From assembly GCF_004000255.1 (NCBI RefSeq), contig NZ_RCIQ01000005.1:124001-188000 (forward strand): a DNA stretch of 64,000 nucleotides, given 5' to 3'. The position numbers and the translations under genes are program-made. Below the pieces are notes generated by a model that saw only the letters and a program-made list of their open reading frames with translations, searched no databases and had not been told where the DNA came from. The DNA is from Nioella ostreopsis (GTDB lineage: Bacteria; Pseudomonadota; Alphaproteobacteria; Rhodobacterales; Rhodobacteraceae). Below are positions 23,835 to 31,357 of the stretch, one piece after another (the first letter of the stretch is position 1; the number at the start of each line of letters is the position of its first letter).

Positions 23835-24287
23835 TTAGCGCGAGAAGACCGAGGTCAGGATACCGGCCAGTTCCTTCGCGTCCTCTTCCGTAAACGCATC
23901 GGGCTGATTGCTGTCGATGTCGAGAACCGCGATCACATCACCTGCCTTGTTCCTGACCGGCAGCACGATCTCTGACTGGGTTGAGGACGCGCAGGCGATG
24001 TGGCCGGGGAAGGCATCGACGTCCGGCACCAGTTGGGTTTCTCCGGTCCGGGCCGCGGCGCCGCAAACGCCCTTGTCGAAGGGGATCTGCAGGCAGCCGT
24101 GACCGCCCTGATACGGGCCGATCTTGAGAAGCCCCGGTTCGGTCACGCGGTAGAAGCCCGTCCAGTCGAAGCGATCATCGGCGTGATGAATCTCGCAGGC
24201 GAGCGTCGCCATGAGCGCGACCTCGTCGGTTTCGCCATGGGTGAGGGCGGCGATTGTTTTTGCGAGGCTGGGATAGTCGAGGGACAT
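23835..24287 (-). CDS. msrC: Free methionine (R)-sulfoxide reductase, GAF-fold
   Basis: 150-residue single-GAF protein of the fRMsr family, which reduces free methionine-R-sulfoxide. All three signature cysteines are present: Cys65 (GGHGCLQIPF), Cys75 (KGVCGAAA) and Cys99 (GHIACASS), with the 10-residue spacing between the first two. The FDWTGFYR text near residue 40 is also typical. Antioxidant role, cytoplasmic. Convergent with rmuC. Confidence 0.92.
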   Translation of the reverse strand: MSLDYPSLAKTIAALTHGETDEVALMATLACEIHHADDRFDWTGFYRVTEPGLLKIGPYQGGHGCLQIPFDKGVCGAAARTGETQLVPDVDAFPGHIACASSTQSEIVLPVRNKAGDVIAVLDIDSNQPDAFTEEDAKELAGILTSVFSR

Positions 24288-24340
24288 GGGCAGATCGCTC
24301 CTTTGCTGGGGGTTTCGCCGCGCATCGCGCGTCGACCCGC

Positions 24341-24385
24341 GGGGGGCGCTGCCCCCCGGACCCCCCGAGGTATTTGGGCCAAGAT
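24341..24385. repeat. Intergenic hairpin-plus-tail repeat of roseobacter type
   Basis: GGGGGGC-GCT-GCCCCCC hairpin followed by CCCCGAGGTATTTGGGCC and AAGATG, between the thiolase stop and the msrC start. From memory this string recurs many times in Rhodobacteraceae genomes; within the window only a distant relative at 38194 is seen. Confidence 0.5.
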
Positions 24386-24392
24386 GAAAGGA

Positions 24393-25604
24393 TCAGGGGC
24401 GTTCGATGGCGATGGCAGTGCCTTCGCCGCCACCGATGCAGATCGCTGCGATGCCGCGTTTCAGCCCGCGTTTCTCCAGTGCGTTCAGGAGGGTGACCAT
24501 GATCCTCGCGCCAGAGGCCCCGATGGGATGGCCAAGCGCACAGGCCCCGCCATTCACGTTGACCTTGTCATGGGGCAGGCCCATTTCATGCATGAACGCC
24601 ATGGGCACGACCGCGAAGGCCTCGTTCACCTCCCACAGGTCCACGTCCTCCTTGGACCAACCAAGGCGGGCGAGCAGTTTCTCTGCGGCGGGCACGGGCG
24701 CGGTGGTGAACCAGCCCGGTTCTTGCGCGTGGCTGGCGTGACCCATGATCCGCGCGCGGACGGTCAGGCCTTTGGCCTTGGCCGCGCTTTCGCGGGCCAT
24801 GACGAGCGCCGCTGCGCCGTCGGAGATGGAGGAGGAATTGGCGGCCGTCACCGTACCATCCCTGCGAAAGGCGGGTTTGAGCTGCGGAATCTTCTCGGGG
24901 CGGGCCTTGGCGGGCTGTTCGTCTTCGGCCACGACCGTCCAGCCCTCGTGCGCCCCCGCCGTCACGGAGCGTTCCCCGTAGCGGCCCCCGATGGAAACAG
25001 GCGTCACCTCATCGGCAAACGCCCCCGACGCCTGCGCGTCCAGCGCGCGGGACAGGGAGGCGAGTGCGTAGTCGTCCTGGGCCTCGCGGGTGAATTGGAA
25101 GCTTTCCGCGCAATCCTCGGCGAAGGTGCCCATCAGGCGACCCTTGTCATAGGCGTCTTCCAGCCCGTCAAGGAACATGTGGTCGATGGTGCGGCCATGG
25201 CCGATCCGGGCACCGCCGCGCATCTGGGGCAACAGGTAAGGGGCCTCTGACATGCTTTCCATGCCGCCCGCGACCATCAGATCCGTGTGGCCGAGCGCCA
25301 GCTGGTCATGGGCGATCATCGCGGCCTTCATGCCGGACCCGCACATCTTGTTCAGCGTCGTCGCCGGAACGTCCTGACCGAGCCCCGCCTTGAACCCGGC
25401 CTGACGCGCCGGGGCCTGACCCTGACCGGCAGGCAGAACACAGCCCATCAGCAGTTCCTGCACATCGCTGGCCGCGGCGCCGGATTGCTCCAGTGCGGCC
25501 TTGATCGCGGCGCCGCCGAGATCGGATGCCGTCACACCGGAAAAACACCCCTGAAACCCGCCCATGGGTGTGCGGGACGCGCCGCAGATGACCACTTTTT
25601 CCAT
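24393..25604 (-). CDS. Acetyl-CoA C-acyltransferase (thiolase)
   Basis: 403-residue thiolase. The acyl-accepting Cys88 is in LNKMCGSGMKAAM; the second active-site block is NGGACALGHPIGASGAR (His) and the third AAICIGGGEGTA (Cys). VNEAFAV is also present. Degradative or biosynthetic acetoacetyl-CoA thiolases share these motifs, so chain-length preference cannot be decided. It ends with a short tail GTAIAIERP. The ATG at 25604 is chosen over a long upstream extension that lacks thiolase similarity. Monocistronic, divergent from the STAS gene across 90 bp. Confidence 0.9.
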   Translation of the reverse strand: MEKVVICGASRTPMGGFQGCFSGVTASDLGGAAIKAALEQSGAAASDVQELLMGCVLPAGQGQAPARQAGFKAGLGQDVPATTLNKMCGSGMKAAMIAHDQLALGHTDLMVAGGMESMSEAPYLLPQMRGGARIGHGRTIDHMFLDGLEDAYDKGRLMGTFAEDCAESFQFTREAQDDYALASLSRALDAQASGAFADEVTPVSIGGRYGERSVTAGAHEGWTVVAEDEQPAKARPEKIPQLKPAFRRDGTVTAANSSSISDGAAALVMARESAAKAKGLTVRARIMGHASHAQEPGWFTTAPVPAAEKLLARLGWSKEDVDLWEVNEAFAVVPMAFMHEMGLPHDKVNVNGGACALGHPIGASGARIMVTLLNALEKRGLKRGIAAICIGGGEGTAIAIERP

Positions 25605-25694
25605 AAAACTCTCCGTTTCTTCCCCAGAGGGTTGGATACCGTTTGGAAAGGATTGCTGTCTAGGGTGCTTGCGGCAAGCGAAAGGACGCAGCTT

Positions 25695-26045
25695 ATGGAT
25701 ATTACATTGGAACCCATGGGGCCGATCGCACTGTTGCATGTCGTGCCCGATCGCATTGACGCCTCTGTCGCCATCCAGTTCAAGGACCGGTTTCGTGACC
25801 TTGTGCGCGACTGGGACGGGCCGGTGGTTCTGGACTTGCAGAACGTGACCTTTCTGGACAGTTCCGGGCTCGGGGCCGTCGTGGCGGCGCGCAAATTGCT
25901 GGGGGAGGGGCGGCAGCTGGATCTGTCGGGTCTGAACCCGGCGGTGGACAAGGTCATGCGGCTGACGCGGATGAACCAGGTTTTCCCGATCCACGGATCG
26001 GTGGAAGACGCTCTCGCCGCCCATGGTGTTGCCCCCGCGGCATGA
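25695..26045 (+). CDS. STAS-domain anti-sigma-factor antagonist (SpoIIAA/RsbV-like)
   Basis: 116-residue single STAS domain. The segment LDLQNVTFLDSSGLGAVVAA contains the conserved Asp-Ser-Ser; the second Ser is the site phosphorylated in SpoIIAA/RsbV proteins. Its stop overlaps the ATG of a HATPase anti-sigma kinase gene, forming a partner-switch pair. The sigma factor and phosphatase partners are not in the window. The target could be a sigma factor or a surface-signalling system. Confidence 0.88.
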   Translation: MDITLEPMGPIALLHVVPDRIDASVAIQFKDRFRDLVRDWDGPVVLDLQNVTFLDSSGLGAVVAARKLLGEGRQLDLSGLNPAVDKVMRLTRMNQVFPIHGSVEDALAAHGVAPAA

Positions 26046-26530
26046 GTGTTCGGGATCTGCCATCGCCCCGGCAAGGGGACCCCCCGGGCGGCACCGCTCT
26101 GGGGTGGGCCTGCACCCGTCGGTTCGAGGCGCAACCGGCGCTTGTCAGCGTCGAACTGCTTGGGCTGAACCAGACGCTCATTCAGCTTGGGCTGCCGATC
26201 GAACAGCTTTTCACGCTGGAACTGGTGCTGGCAGAGGTGCTGAACAATGTCGTCGAACACGCCTATCAGGACAGGGGCGAAGGCAGGATCGAGCTAAGCG
26301 TTTCCGTACATGCCGGTTTCATCCATTGCGGCGTGACAGATTTCGGCGCGCCCATGCCGGGCGGGGTGCTACCGCCTGCCCGCCGCCACTCCCCCAAGGC
26401 GCTGGCCCTTCAGGATCTGCCGGAGGGCAGTTTCGGATGGGCCCTTATCCGGGATCTGACCACCGGGCTGAAGTACTGCCGGGACGAGGGGATCAACCGG
26501 CTGAGCTTTCGGATTGCCCTTGAGGATTGA
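26042..26530 (+). CDS. RsbW/SpoIIAB-like serine kinase (HATPase_c_2)
   Basis: 162-residue GHKL ATPase. The N box is VLAEVLNNVVEHAYQ, the G1 box is CGVTDFGAPM and the C-terminal G2-like region is EGSFGWALIRDLT. It fits anti-sigma kinases that phosphorylate a STAS antagonist. Four-nt overlap with the STAS gene supports a physical and regulatory pair. Divergent and separate from the gamma-glutamyltransferase downstream (245-bp gap). Confidence 0.86.
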   Translation: MSVRDLPSPRQGDPPGGTALGWACTRRFEAQPALVSVELLGLNQTLIQLGLPIEQLFTLELVLAEVLNNVVEHAYQDRGEGRIELSVSVHAGFIHCGVTDFGAPMPGGVLPPARRHSPKALALQDLPEGSFGWALIRDLTTGLKYCRDEGINRLSFRIALED

Positions 26531-26775
26531 ACAACACGCACCCTGTCAGGCGATTGTTTCCGCAATGGGTTAACCATTCTCGAAAATGTCCCAATTGTTC
26601 CGCACCCGCGCCGAGAATCTCCTCGATAAGGGAAGGGTAGCTGCAATGGCTTCCCTCGGTGCCGTGTCTGAAAGCCCCCACCCAGTGGCGCGGTGCCGAG
26701 GTCCATTGCCCTGCCTCCCCTTGCCACCGCCGACAATTGTCCTACCGTAGCGCCGAAGCGATACGAGAGGTCAGA

Positions 26776-28356
26776 ATGCGCGATTTTCATCTTCCCGGAC
26801 GGTCTGCGGTCTTCGCCGACAACGGCATGTGCGCGACATCGCACCCGCTGGCGGCCAAGGTGGCCATCAACCTGTTGGAACAGGGTGGGAATGCCGTGGA
26901 TGCCGCCATTGGCGCAGCGGTGCTGCTTGGGATCTGCGAACCGCAGATGACCGGGATCGGGGGCGATTGCTTTGCCCTGATCAAACGACCCGATAGCGAT
27001 GAGATCGTCGGGCTGAACGCCTCTGGCCGCGCCCCGGCGGGGTTGTCCGCCGCCGATCTGCGCGCCGCCGGGTACAAGACGATGCCGGCACGGGAGGCGG
27101 CTGCCGTCACGATCCCCGGCGCAGTTGACGGGTTCTGCCGGTTGCAGGGCGACATGGGCACGCTGACGATGGCCGAGGTTCTGGCCCCCGCCATTCACTA
27201 CGCCGAGGCAGGCATTCCCGTCGCGCCGCGTGTGGCACAGGACTGGAGCGAGGAAGCCTATGAATTCAAAGGCCGCGCGCGAGAGATCTTTCTGAAAGAC
27301 GGGCGGCCCTATCGCGTGGGCGATCATTTCCGCGTTCCCGGACAGGCAGAGGTGCTGCGCCGGATTGCGAAGGAGGGCCGCGCCGGGTTCTACGAGGGCG
27401 AGGTGGCCGACGATATGGTCGACAGCCTGCGCGCGCTTGGCGGCACCCACACGCTGGAGGATTTCGCCGCGACCGCCTGCGATTACGTCACCCCGATCTG
27501 CACCGGCTATCGCGGGGCAGAGCTGATCGAACTGCCGCCGAACGGGGCCGGTGCGATGGCGCTGCTGATGGCGAATATGCTGGAAGGCCATGACATCGCC
27601 GCGATGGACCCTGATGGGGCAGAGCGCGCGCATCTGGAGATCGAGGCCGCGAAGCTCGCCTTCGACGCGCGGGATCGCTTCATCGCGGATGCGGGCTATG
27701 TCCGGCATCTCGACCACATGCTGTCGCCCGATACTGCCAAGGCCCTGTCCGCCCTGATCGACCCCGGAAAGGCGCTGACCTCGATCAAGGACAAGACCGA
27801 GAACATCCACAAGGAAACCGTCTATATCACCGTCGTGGATCGCGACCGGATGGTGGTGTCGCTGATCTATTCGATCTTCAAGGATTTCGGGTCGTGCATT
27901 GCCAGTGACCGCTTCGGCATCCTGTTCCAGAACCGGGGCTGCGGCTTCACGCTGGAAGAGGGCCACCCGAATGAGGCCATGGGCGGCAAGCGCCCCATGC
28001 ACACGATCATCCCCGCGATGATGCGCGAGGCCGATGGCAGCCTGACGGCCTTCGGGGTCATGGGCGGGGCCTATCAGCCAATTGGCCATGTGCGCTACCT
28101 CAGCAATATCGTGGATTTCGGGATGCACCCCCAACAGGCCATTGATGCGCCGCGCTGCTTTCCCGTGGGCGGTGTGGTGCGGATCGAAAATGGCTATGCG
28201 CCCGAGGTGCAGGCGGACCTCGCCGCGAAGGGGCACAAGCTGGACCGCCCGCTGCGCCCCATTGGTGGCGCGCAGGCGATCCGGATCGACGCGAAAACCG
28301 GCGTTCTGCAGGGGGCGTCCGACCCCCGCAAGGACGGCTGCGCGCTCGGCTATTGA
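26776..28356 (+). CDS. Gamma-glutamyltransferase family protein (YwrD/GGT-like)
   Basis: 526-residue Ntn-hydrolase. The pro-enzyme text MCATSHPLAAKVAINLLEQGGNAVDAA and GIGGDCFALI is typical of the large subunit. Autoprocessing would occur before Thr348 in HKETVYITVVD, equivalent to the TTHxSVVD nucleophile of E. coli Ggt, although the second Thr and the His are replaced. The C-terminal GGAYQPIGHVRYLSNIVDFG block is of the YwrD-like branch. There is no signal peptide, so it is probably cytoplasmic. ATG at 26776 is preceded by GAGAGG. Substrate could be a gamma-glutamyl amide or an acylated compound. Confidence 0.87.
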   Translation: MRDFHLPGRSAVFADNGMCATSHPLAAKVAINLLEQGGNAVDAAIGAAVLLGICEPQMTGIGGDCFALIKRPDSDEIVGLNASGRAPAGLSAADLRAAGYKTMPAREAAAVTIPGAVDGFCRLQGDMGTLTMAEVLAPAIHYAEAGIPVAPRVAQDWSEEAYEFKGRAREIFLKDGRPYRVGDHFRVPGQAEVLRRIAKEGRAGFYEGEVADDMVDSLRALGGTHTLEDFAATACDYVTPICTGYRGAELIELPPNGAGAMALLMANMLEGHDIAAMDPDGAERAHLEIEAAKLAFDARDRFIADAGYVRHLDHMLSPDTAKALSALIDPGKALTSIKDKTENIHKETVYITVVDRDRMVVSLIYSIFKDFGSCIASDRFGILFQNRGCGFTLEEGHPNEAMGGKRPMHTIIPAMMREADGSLTAFGVMGGAYQPIGHVRYLSNIVDFGMHPQQAIDAPRCFPVGGVVRIENGYAPEVQADLAAKGHKLDRPLRPIGGAQAIRIDAKTGVLQGASDPRKDGCALGY

Positions 28357-28366
28357 AGGACCGAAC

Positions 28367-28747
28367 ATGCCCATAACCCCTGTGAAAACCCTGGTGGCCG
28401 AGGCCAAGGCCGTCATCGAAACGATCAGCCCCGCAAACGCTTTGGCGCTGGCCGAGGCTGGTGAGGCCTTGCTGGTCGATATCCGCGATGTGCGGGAGCT
28501 GGACCGTGAGGGCCGCATTCCCGGTGCCTTCCATGCGCCGCGTGGGATGCTGGAATTCTGGATCGACCCTGAAAGCCCTTACCACAAGCCGCCGCTGGCC
28601 ACCGACAAGACGCTGGTTCTGTTTTGCGCCAGCGCCTGGCGGTCTGCCCTGTCGGCAAAGGCCCTGCAGGAGATGGGGGTCGAGAACGTGGCCGAGATCG
28701 ACGGCGGCTTCACCGCGTGGAAAAAAGCCGGTCTGCCGGTTGACTGA
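28367..28747 (+). CDS. Rhodanese-domain protein
   Basis: 126-residue single rhodanese domain. LLVDIRDVRELDREGRIPGA precedes the active-site loop LFCASAWRSALSA, in which the Cys accepts sulfane sulfur and Arg closes the loop. GGFTAWKKAGLPV is the usual C-terminus. It starts 10 bp after the gamma-glutamyltransferase stop, so it may be cotranscribed; both could touch thiol metabolism, which is only suggestive. Confidence 0.9.
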   Translation: MPITPVKTLVAEAKAVIETISPANALALAEAGEALLVDIRDVRELDREGRIPGAFHAPRGMLEFWIDPESPYHKPPLATDKTLVLFCASAWRSALSAKALQEMGVENVAEIDGGFTAWKKAGLPVD

Positions 28748-28750
28748 CGC

Positions 28751-29077
28751 CTAGTTCAGCTGGAATTCGAGCGGGTAATACCCGTCGCGGAACTCGCCGA
28801 ACAGGTCCGGCAGGTCGGGGTGATCGACCGGTTCCCCGGTGTCATCGGGCACCAGGTTCTGTTCCGAGACATAGGCGACGTAGTAGGTCTGATCGTTCTC
28901 GGCCAGCAGATGATAGAAGGGCTGTTCGCGGGATGGGCGCGACTCAGGCGGAATCGCATCATACCATTCCTCGGTATTTGCGAATTCGGGGTCCACGTCG
29001 AAAATTACCCCGCGAAACGGGTGTTTACGGTGCCTGACCACCTGACCAAGCGTAAATTTCGCGCGTGTCTTGAGCAT
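28751..29077 (-). CDS. hspQ: Heat shock protein HspQ (hemimethylated-DNA-binding fold)
   Basis: 108-residue HspQ/YccV protein. FTLGQVVRHRKHPFRGVIFDVDPEF and WYDAIPPESRPSREQPFYHLLAEN are diagnostic (each shown in part). The family binds hemimethylated DNA and acts as a specificity-enhancing factor for Lon protease. ATG at 29077 is used; an upstream in-frame ATG at 29131 adds an unrelated 18-residue tail. Convergent with the rhodanese gene, divergent from the AEC carrier. Confidence 0.92.
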   Translation of the reverse strand: MLKTRAKFTLGQVVRHRKHPFRGVIFDVDPEFANTEEWYDAIPPESRPSREQPFYHLLAENDQTYYVAYVSEQNLVPDDTGEPVDHPDLPDLFGEFRDGYYPLEFQLN

Positions 29078-29162
29078 CGGATTGCGCCCCCTTGCCCCCA
29101 CTCCTAAACCCCGGATCGGGGGCTTGTCCATCCGGGAGCGGCCGAATCAAGGGAAACAGATT

Positions 29163-30044
29163 GTGAACCTCGTCCTGACAGTGCTGGAGATCGTGGCCCC
29201 GGTCTTCCTTCTGGCCGCCACAGGCTTCGGGTGGCGGAAATTCGGTCTCGACTACCCGGTGGAGTTCGTCACGCGGTTGGCGATGACCATCGCGGTGCCC
29301 TGCCTGATCTTCACTGCATTGATGCAGACCGAAATTGACCCGGCGGCGCTGTCTGCGATGACGCTGGCCTCGCTGCTGGCCTATGCGCTGATGGGCGTCC
29401 TGTCGGCGGGTCTGATCCTTGTGGCGGGGATCGACCGGCGCACTTTTCTGGCCCCGACGATCTTTGGCAATACCGGCAATCTTGGTCTGCCTCTGGCGCT
29501 GTTCGCCTTTGGCGACGTGGGGCTTGGCTACGGCGTCGTGATCTTCGCGATCATGGCGGTGCTGTCCTTCACGATCGGCATCCGCCTGGTGTCCGATCAT
29601 GCCTCGATCCTGCGGGTGCTGCGCGAACCGATGGTCTGGGCCACCCTGCTTGGCGCGCTGTTCCTCTGGCAGGGCTGGCAGACGCCGGGCTGGCTGACGA
29701 ACTCGCTGTCGCTGGCCGGGCAACTGGCCATTCCGCTGATGCTGTTCACGCTCGGCGTCGCGGTCGCGCGACTGACCCCGCGAGGGGTAGGACGCGCGGT
29801 GCTTCTGTCGCTGGCCAAGCTGGTCATCGGCATCTCGGCGGGCGTGGCGGCGGGATGGGCCCTTGGGCTGGAACCTGTGGCCTTCGCGGTGATTGTCCTG
29901 CAAATGGCGACGCCCGTCGGGGTGTCATCCTACCTGCTGGCAGAGCGGTTTCGGGCCGATGCCGATGCTGTGGCCGGATATGTGGTGATTTCCACGTTGA
30001 TCAGCGTGCTTGCCCTGCCCGTCCTCCTGTATTTCCTGCTCTGA
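29163..30044 (+). CDS. AEC-family (auxin efflux carrier-type) transporter
   Basis: 293-residue integral membrane protein with about nine to ten predicted transmembrane segments. The conserved TIFGNTGNLGLPLALFAFG motif lies near the middle, and the second half repeats the fold (SLAGQLAIPLMLFTLG, ATPVGVSSYLLAE). The family exports or imports small organic anions and malonate-like acids. The GTG at 29163, with AAGGGA upstream, fits the family N-terminus better than the ATG at 29070. Substrate unknown. Confidence 0.88.
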   Translation: MNLVLTVLEIVAPVFLLAATGFGWRKFGLDYPVEFVTRLAMTIAVPCLIFTALMQTEIDPAALSAMTLASLLAYALMGVLSAGLILVAGIDRRTFLAPTIFGNTGNLGLPLALFAFGDVGLGYGVVIFAIMAVLSFTIGIRLVSDHASILRVLREPMVWATLLGALFLWQGWQTPGWLTNSLSLAGQLAIPLMLFTLGVAVARLTPRGVGRAVLLSLAKLVIGISAGVAAGWALGLEPVAFAVIVLQMATPVGVSSYLLAERFRADADAVAGYVVISTLISVLALPVLLYFLL

Positions 30045-30113
30045 CCCCGTTCCCCCACGCCGCGTTTTCGGGTAAGCTGTCGCAAACAAACAAAACTCGA
30101 GCAGGCAGATTTC

Positions 30114-30689
30114 ATGAAACGCGCGATTCTTCTCGTGCTGCTATTGGCTGTTGCCGCATGCGGCGGCGGGCCAAGGCCACCTCGCAACCTGGATAACGCG
30201 TGCCTTATCCTGCGTGAACGTCCCGACATCGCCCGTGCGACCCGTCAGGCGGAACGTGAATGGGGCATTCCGGTCCATGTGCAGCTGGCCACGATCCATC
30301 AGGAAAGCAGCTTCGTCCACAACGCCCGAACCCCGCATCGCTATGCGCTTGGGGTGATCCCGATGGGGCGGCAGAGCTCGGCCTTCGGCTATAGCCAAGC
30401 GCTTGACGGAACCTGGGACGACTATCGGGACGCCACCGGCAGCCGCCGCGCCAACCGGACCGATATCCGCGACGCCACCGATTTCATGGGCTGGTACATG
30501 AACCGGTCGGTGGAGCGGCTTGGCATAGCCCCCGATGACGCGCGCAATCAGTACCTTGCCTATCACGAGGGCCATTCGGGCTATGCACGGGGCAGCTACA
30601 ACGCCAAACCGTGGCTGCTGCGCGTCGCTTCCCGGGTGGATGAACGGGCCGAAATGTATGAACGCCAATTGGCCGGGTGCCGCCGCTAG
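30114..30689 (+). CDS. Lytic transglycosylase lipoprotein (SLT domain)
   Basis: 191-residue lipoprotein. The signal peptide ends in lipobox VAAC (Cys16). The SLT-type catalytic block is LATIHQESSFVHNA, with the catalytic Glu in the ES pair, followed by GYSQALDGTWDDY and NQYLAYHEGHSGYARG, a variant GYxQ/YN motif set. It cleaves peptidoglycan glycan strands with anhydro-product formation in the family. Such products feed the AmgK/MurU recycling pathway encoded earlier in the window. It resembles slt35-independent EmtA-like enzymes of alphaproteobacteria. Confidence 0.85.
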   Translation: MKRAILLVLLLAVAACGGGPRPPRNLDNACLILRERPDIARATRQAEREWGIPVHVQLATIHQESSFVHNARTPHRYALGVIPMGRQSSAFGYSQALDGTWDDYRDATGSRRANRTDIRDATDFMGWYMNRSVERLGIAPDDARNQYLAYHEGHSGYARGSYNAKPWLLRVASRVDERAEMYERQLAGCRR

Positions 30690-30698
30690 GCGGCCCGG

Positions 30699-31307
30699 CT
30701 ATTCGGTGATTCCACGATCTCGCAGTTCTAGCGGGATGTTGAAATAGCGGGCGGGAATGTTCCCGCCCTCTTCCAGACCGCCCAGAATCACGGTGGTGTT
30801 GAACCCGGTTGAGTCGGTCACGATCCACTGGCGCAGCTCGACCGGCTCGTCCGTGAAGACGAGCGTGATGTAGCCGATATCGGGCTCTTCCGGGTCTTGG
30901 GCAATGATCCGCGTGGTAGTCTCATCGCCCTCATGCGACAGGATCATATCCGACCGGTCGAGGTCCACGTTCCGCGCCAGGATCAGGTTCAGGGGGGTGC
31001 GCCGCAGCGGGTATTGCTCGGGCGCCGTGTTGGCCCGGTCGTCGAAAATGGCGACCTGCCCGCCCCCGGCCATGACCAAAAGCTCACTGTCGTCATACTC
31101 GAACCGCATCCGGCCGGGCCGCTGGATATAGAGCGTTCCAGTGGCAATCGCCCCATCATCGCTGATCTGGGTAAAGCTGGCCTCTGCCGTGCGCAGATCG
31201 TTCAGGTAATCTGACAGGTCCGACAGCGGGATCGGATCGGCGAAGGCTGGCAGAGCGGTGCAGGCGGCAAGCGCCGTGGCGAGAATAAATCGTGTCATGG
31301 GTTCCAT
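30699..31307 (-). CDS. lolA: Outer-membrane lipoprotein carrier protein LolA
   Basis: 202-residue periplasmic carrier that shuttles lipoproteins from LolCDE to the outer membrane. A signal peptide ends at about AFADP (residue 24). The LolA fold signature is visible: FTQISDDGAIATGTLYIQRPGRMRFEYDD (in parts) and TLVFTDEPVELRQWIVTDSTG. It lies 50 bp downstream of ftsK on the same strand. Start at 31307 or the internal ATG at 31298 are both possible. Confidence 0.94.
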   Translation of the reverse strand: MEPMTRFILATALAACTALPAFADPIPLSDLSDYLNDLRTAEASFTQISDDGAIATGTLYIQRPGRMRFEYDDSELLVMAGGGQVAIFDDRANTAPEQYPLRRTPLNLILARNVDLDRSDMILSHEGDETTTRIIAQDPEEPDIGYITLVFTDEPVELRQWIVTDSTGFNTTVILGGLEEGGNIPARYFNIPLELRDRGITE

Positions 31308-31357
31308 TTAATCACCACCGGGGCGCTTTGCACCTCACGTCCGCGCGATAGGGCGGA

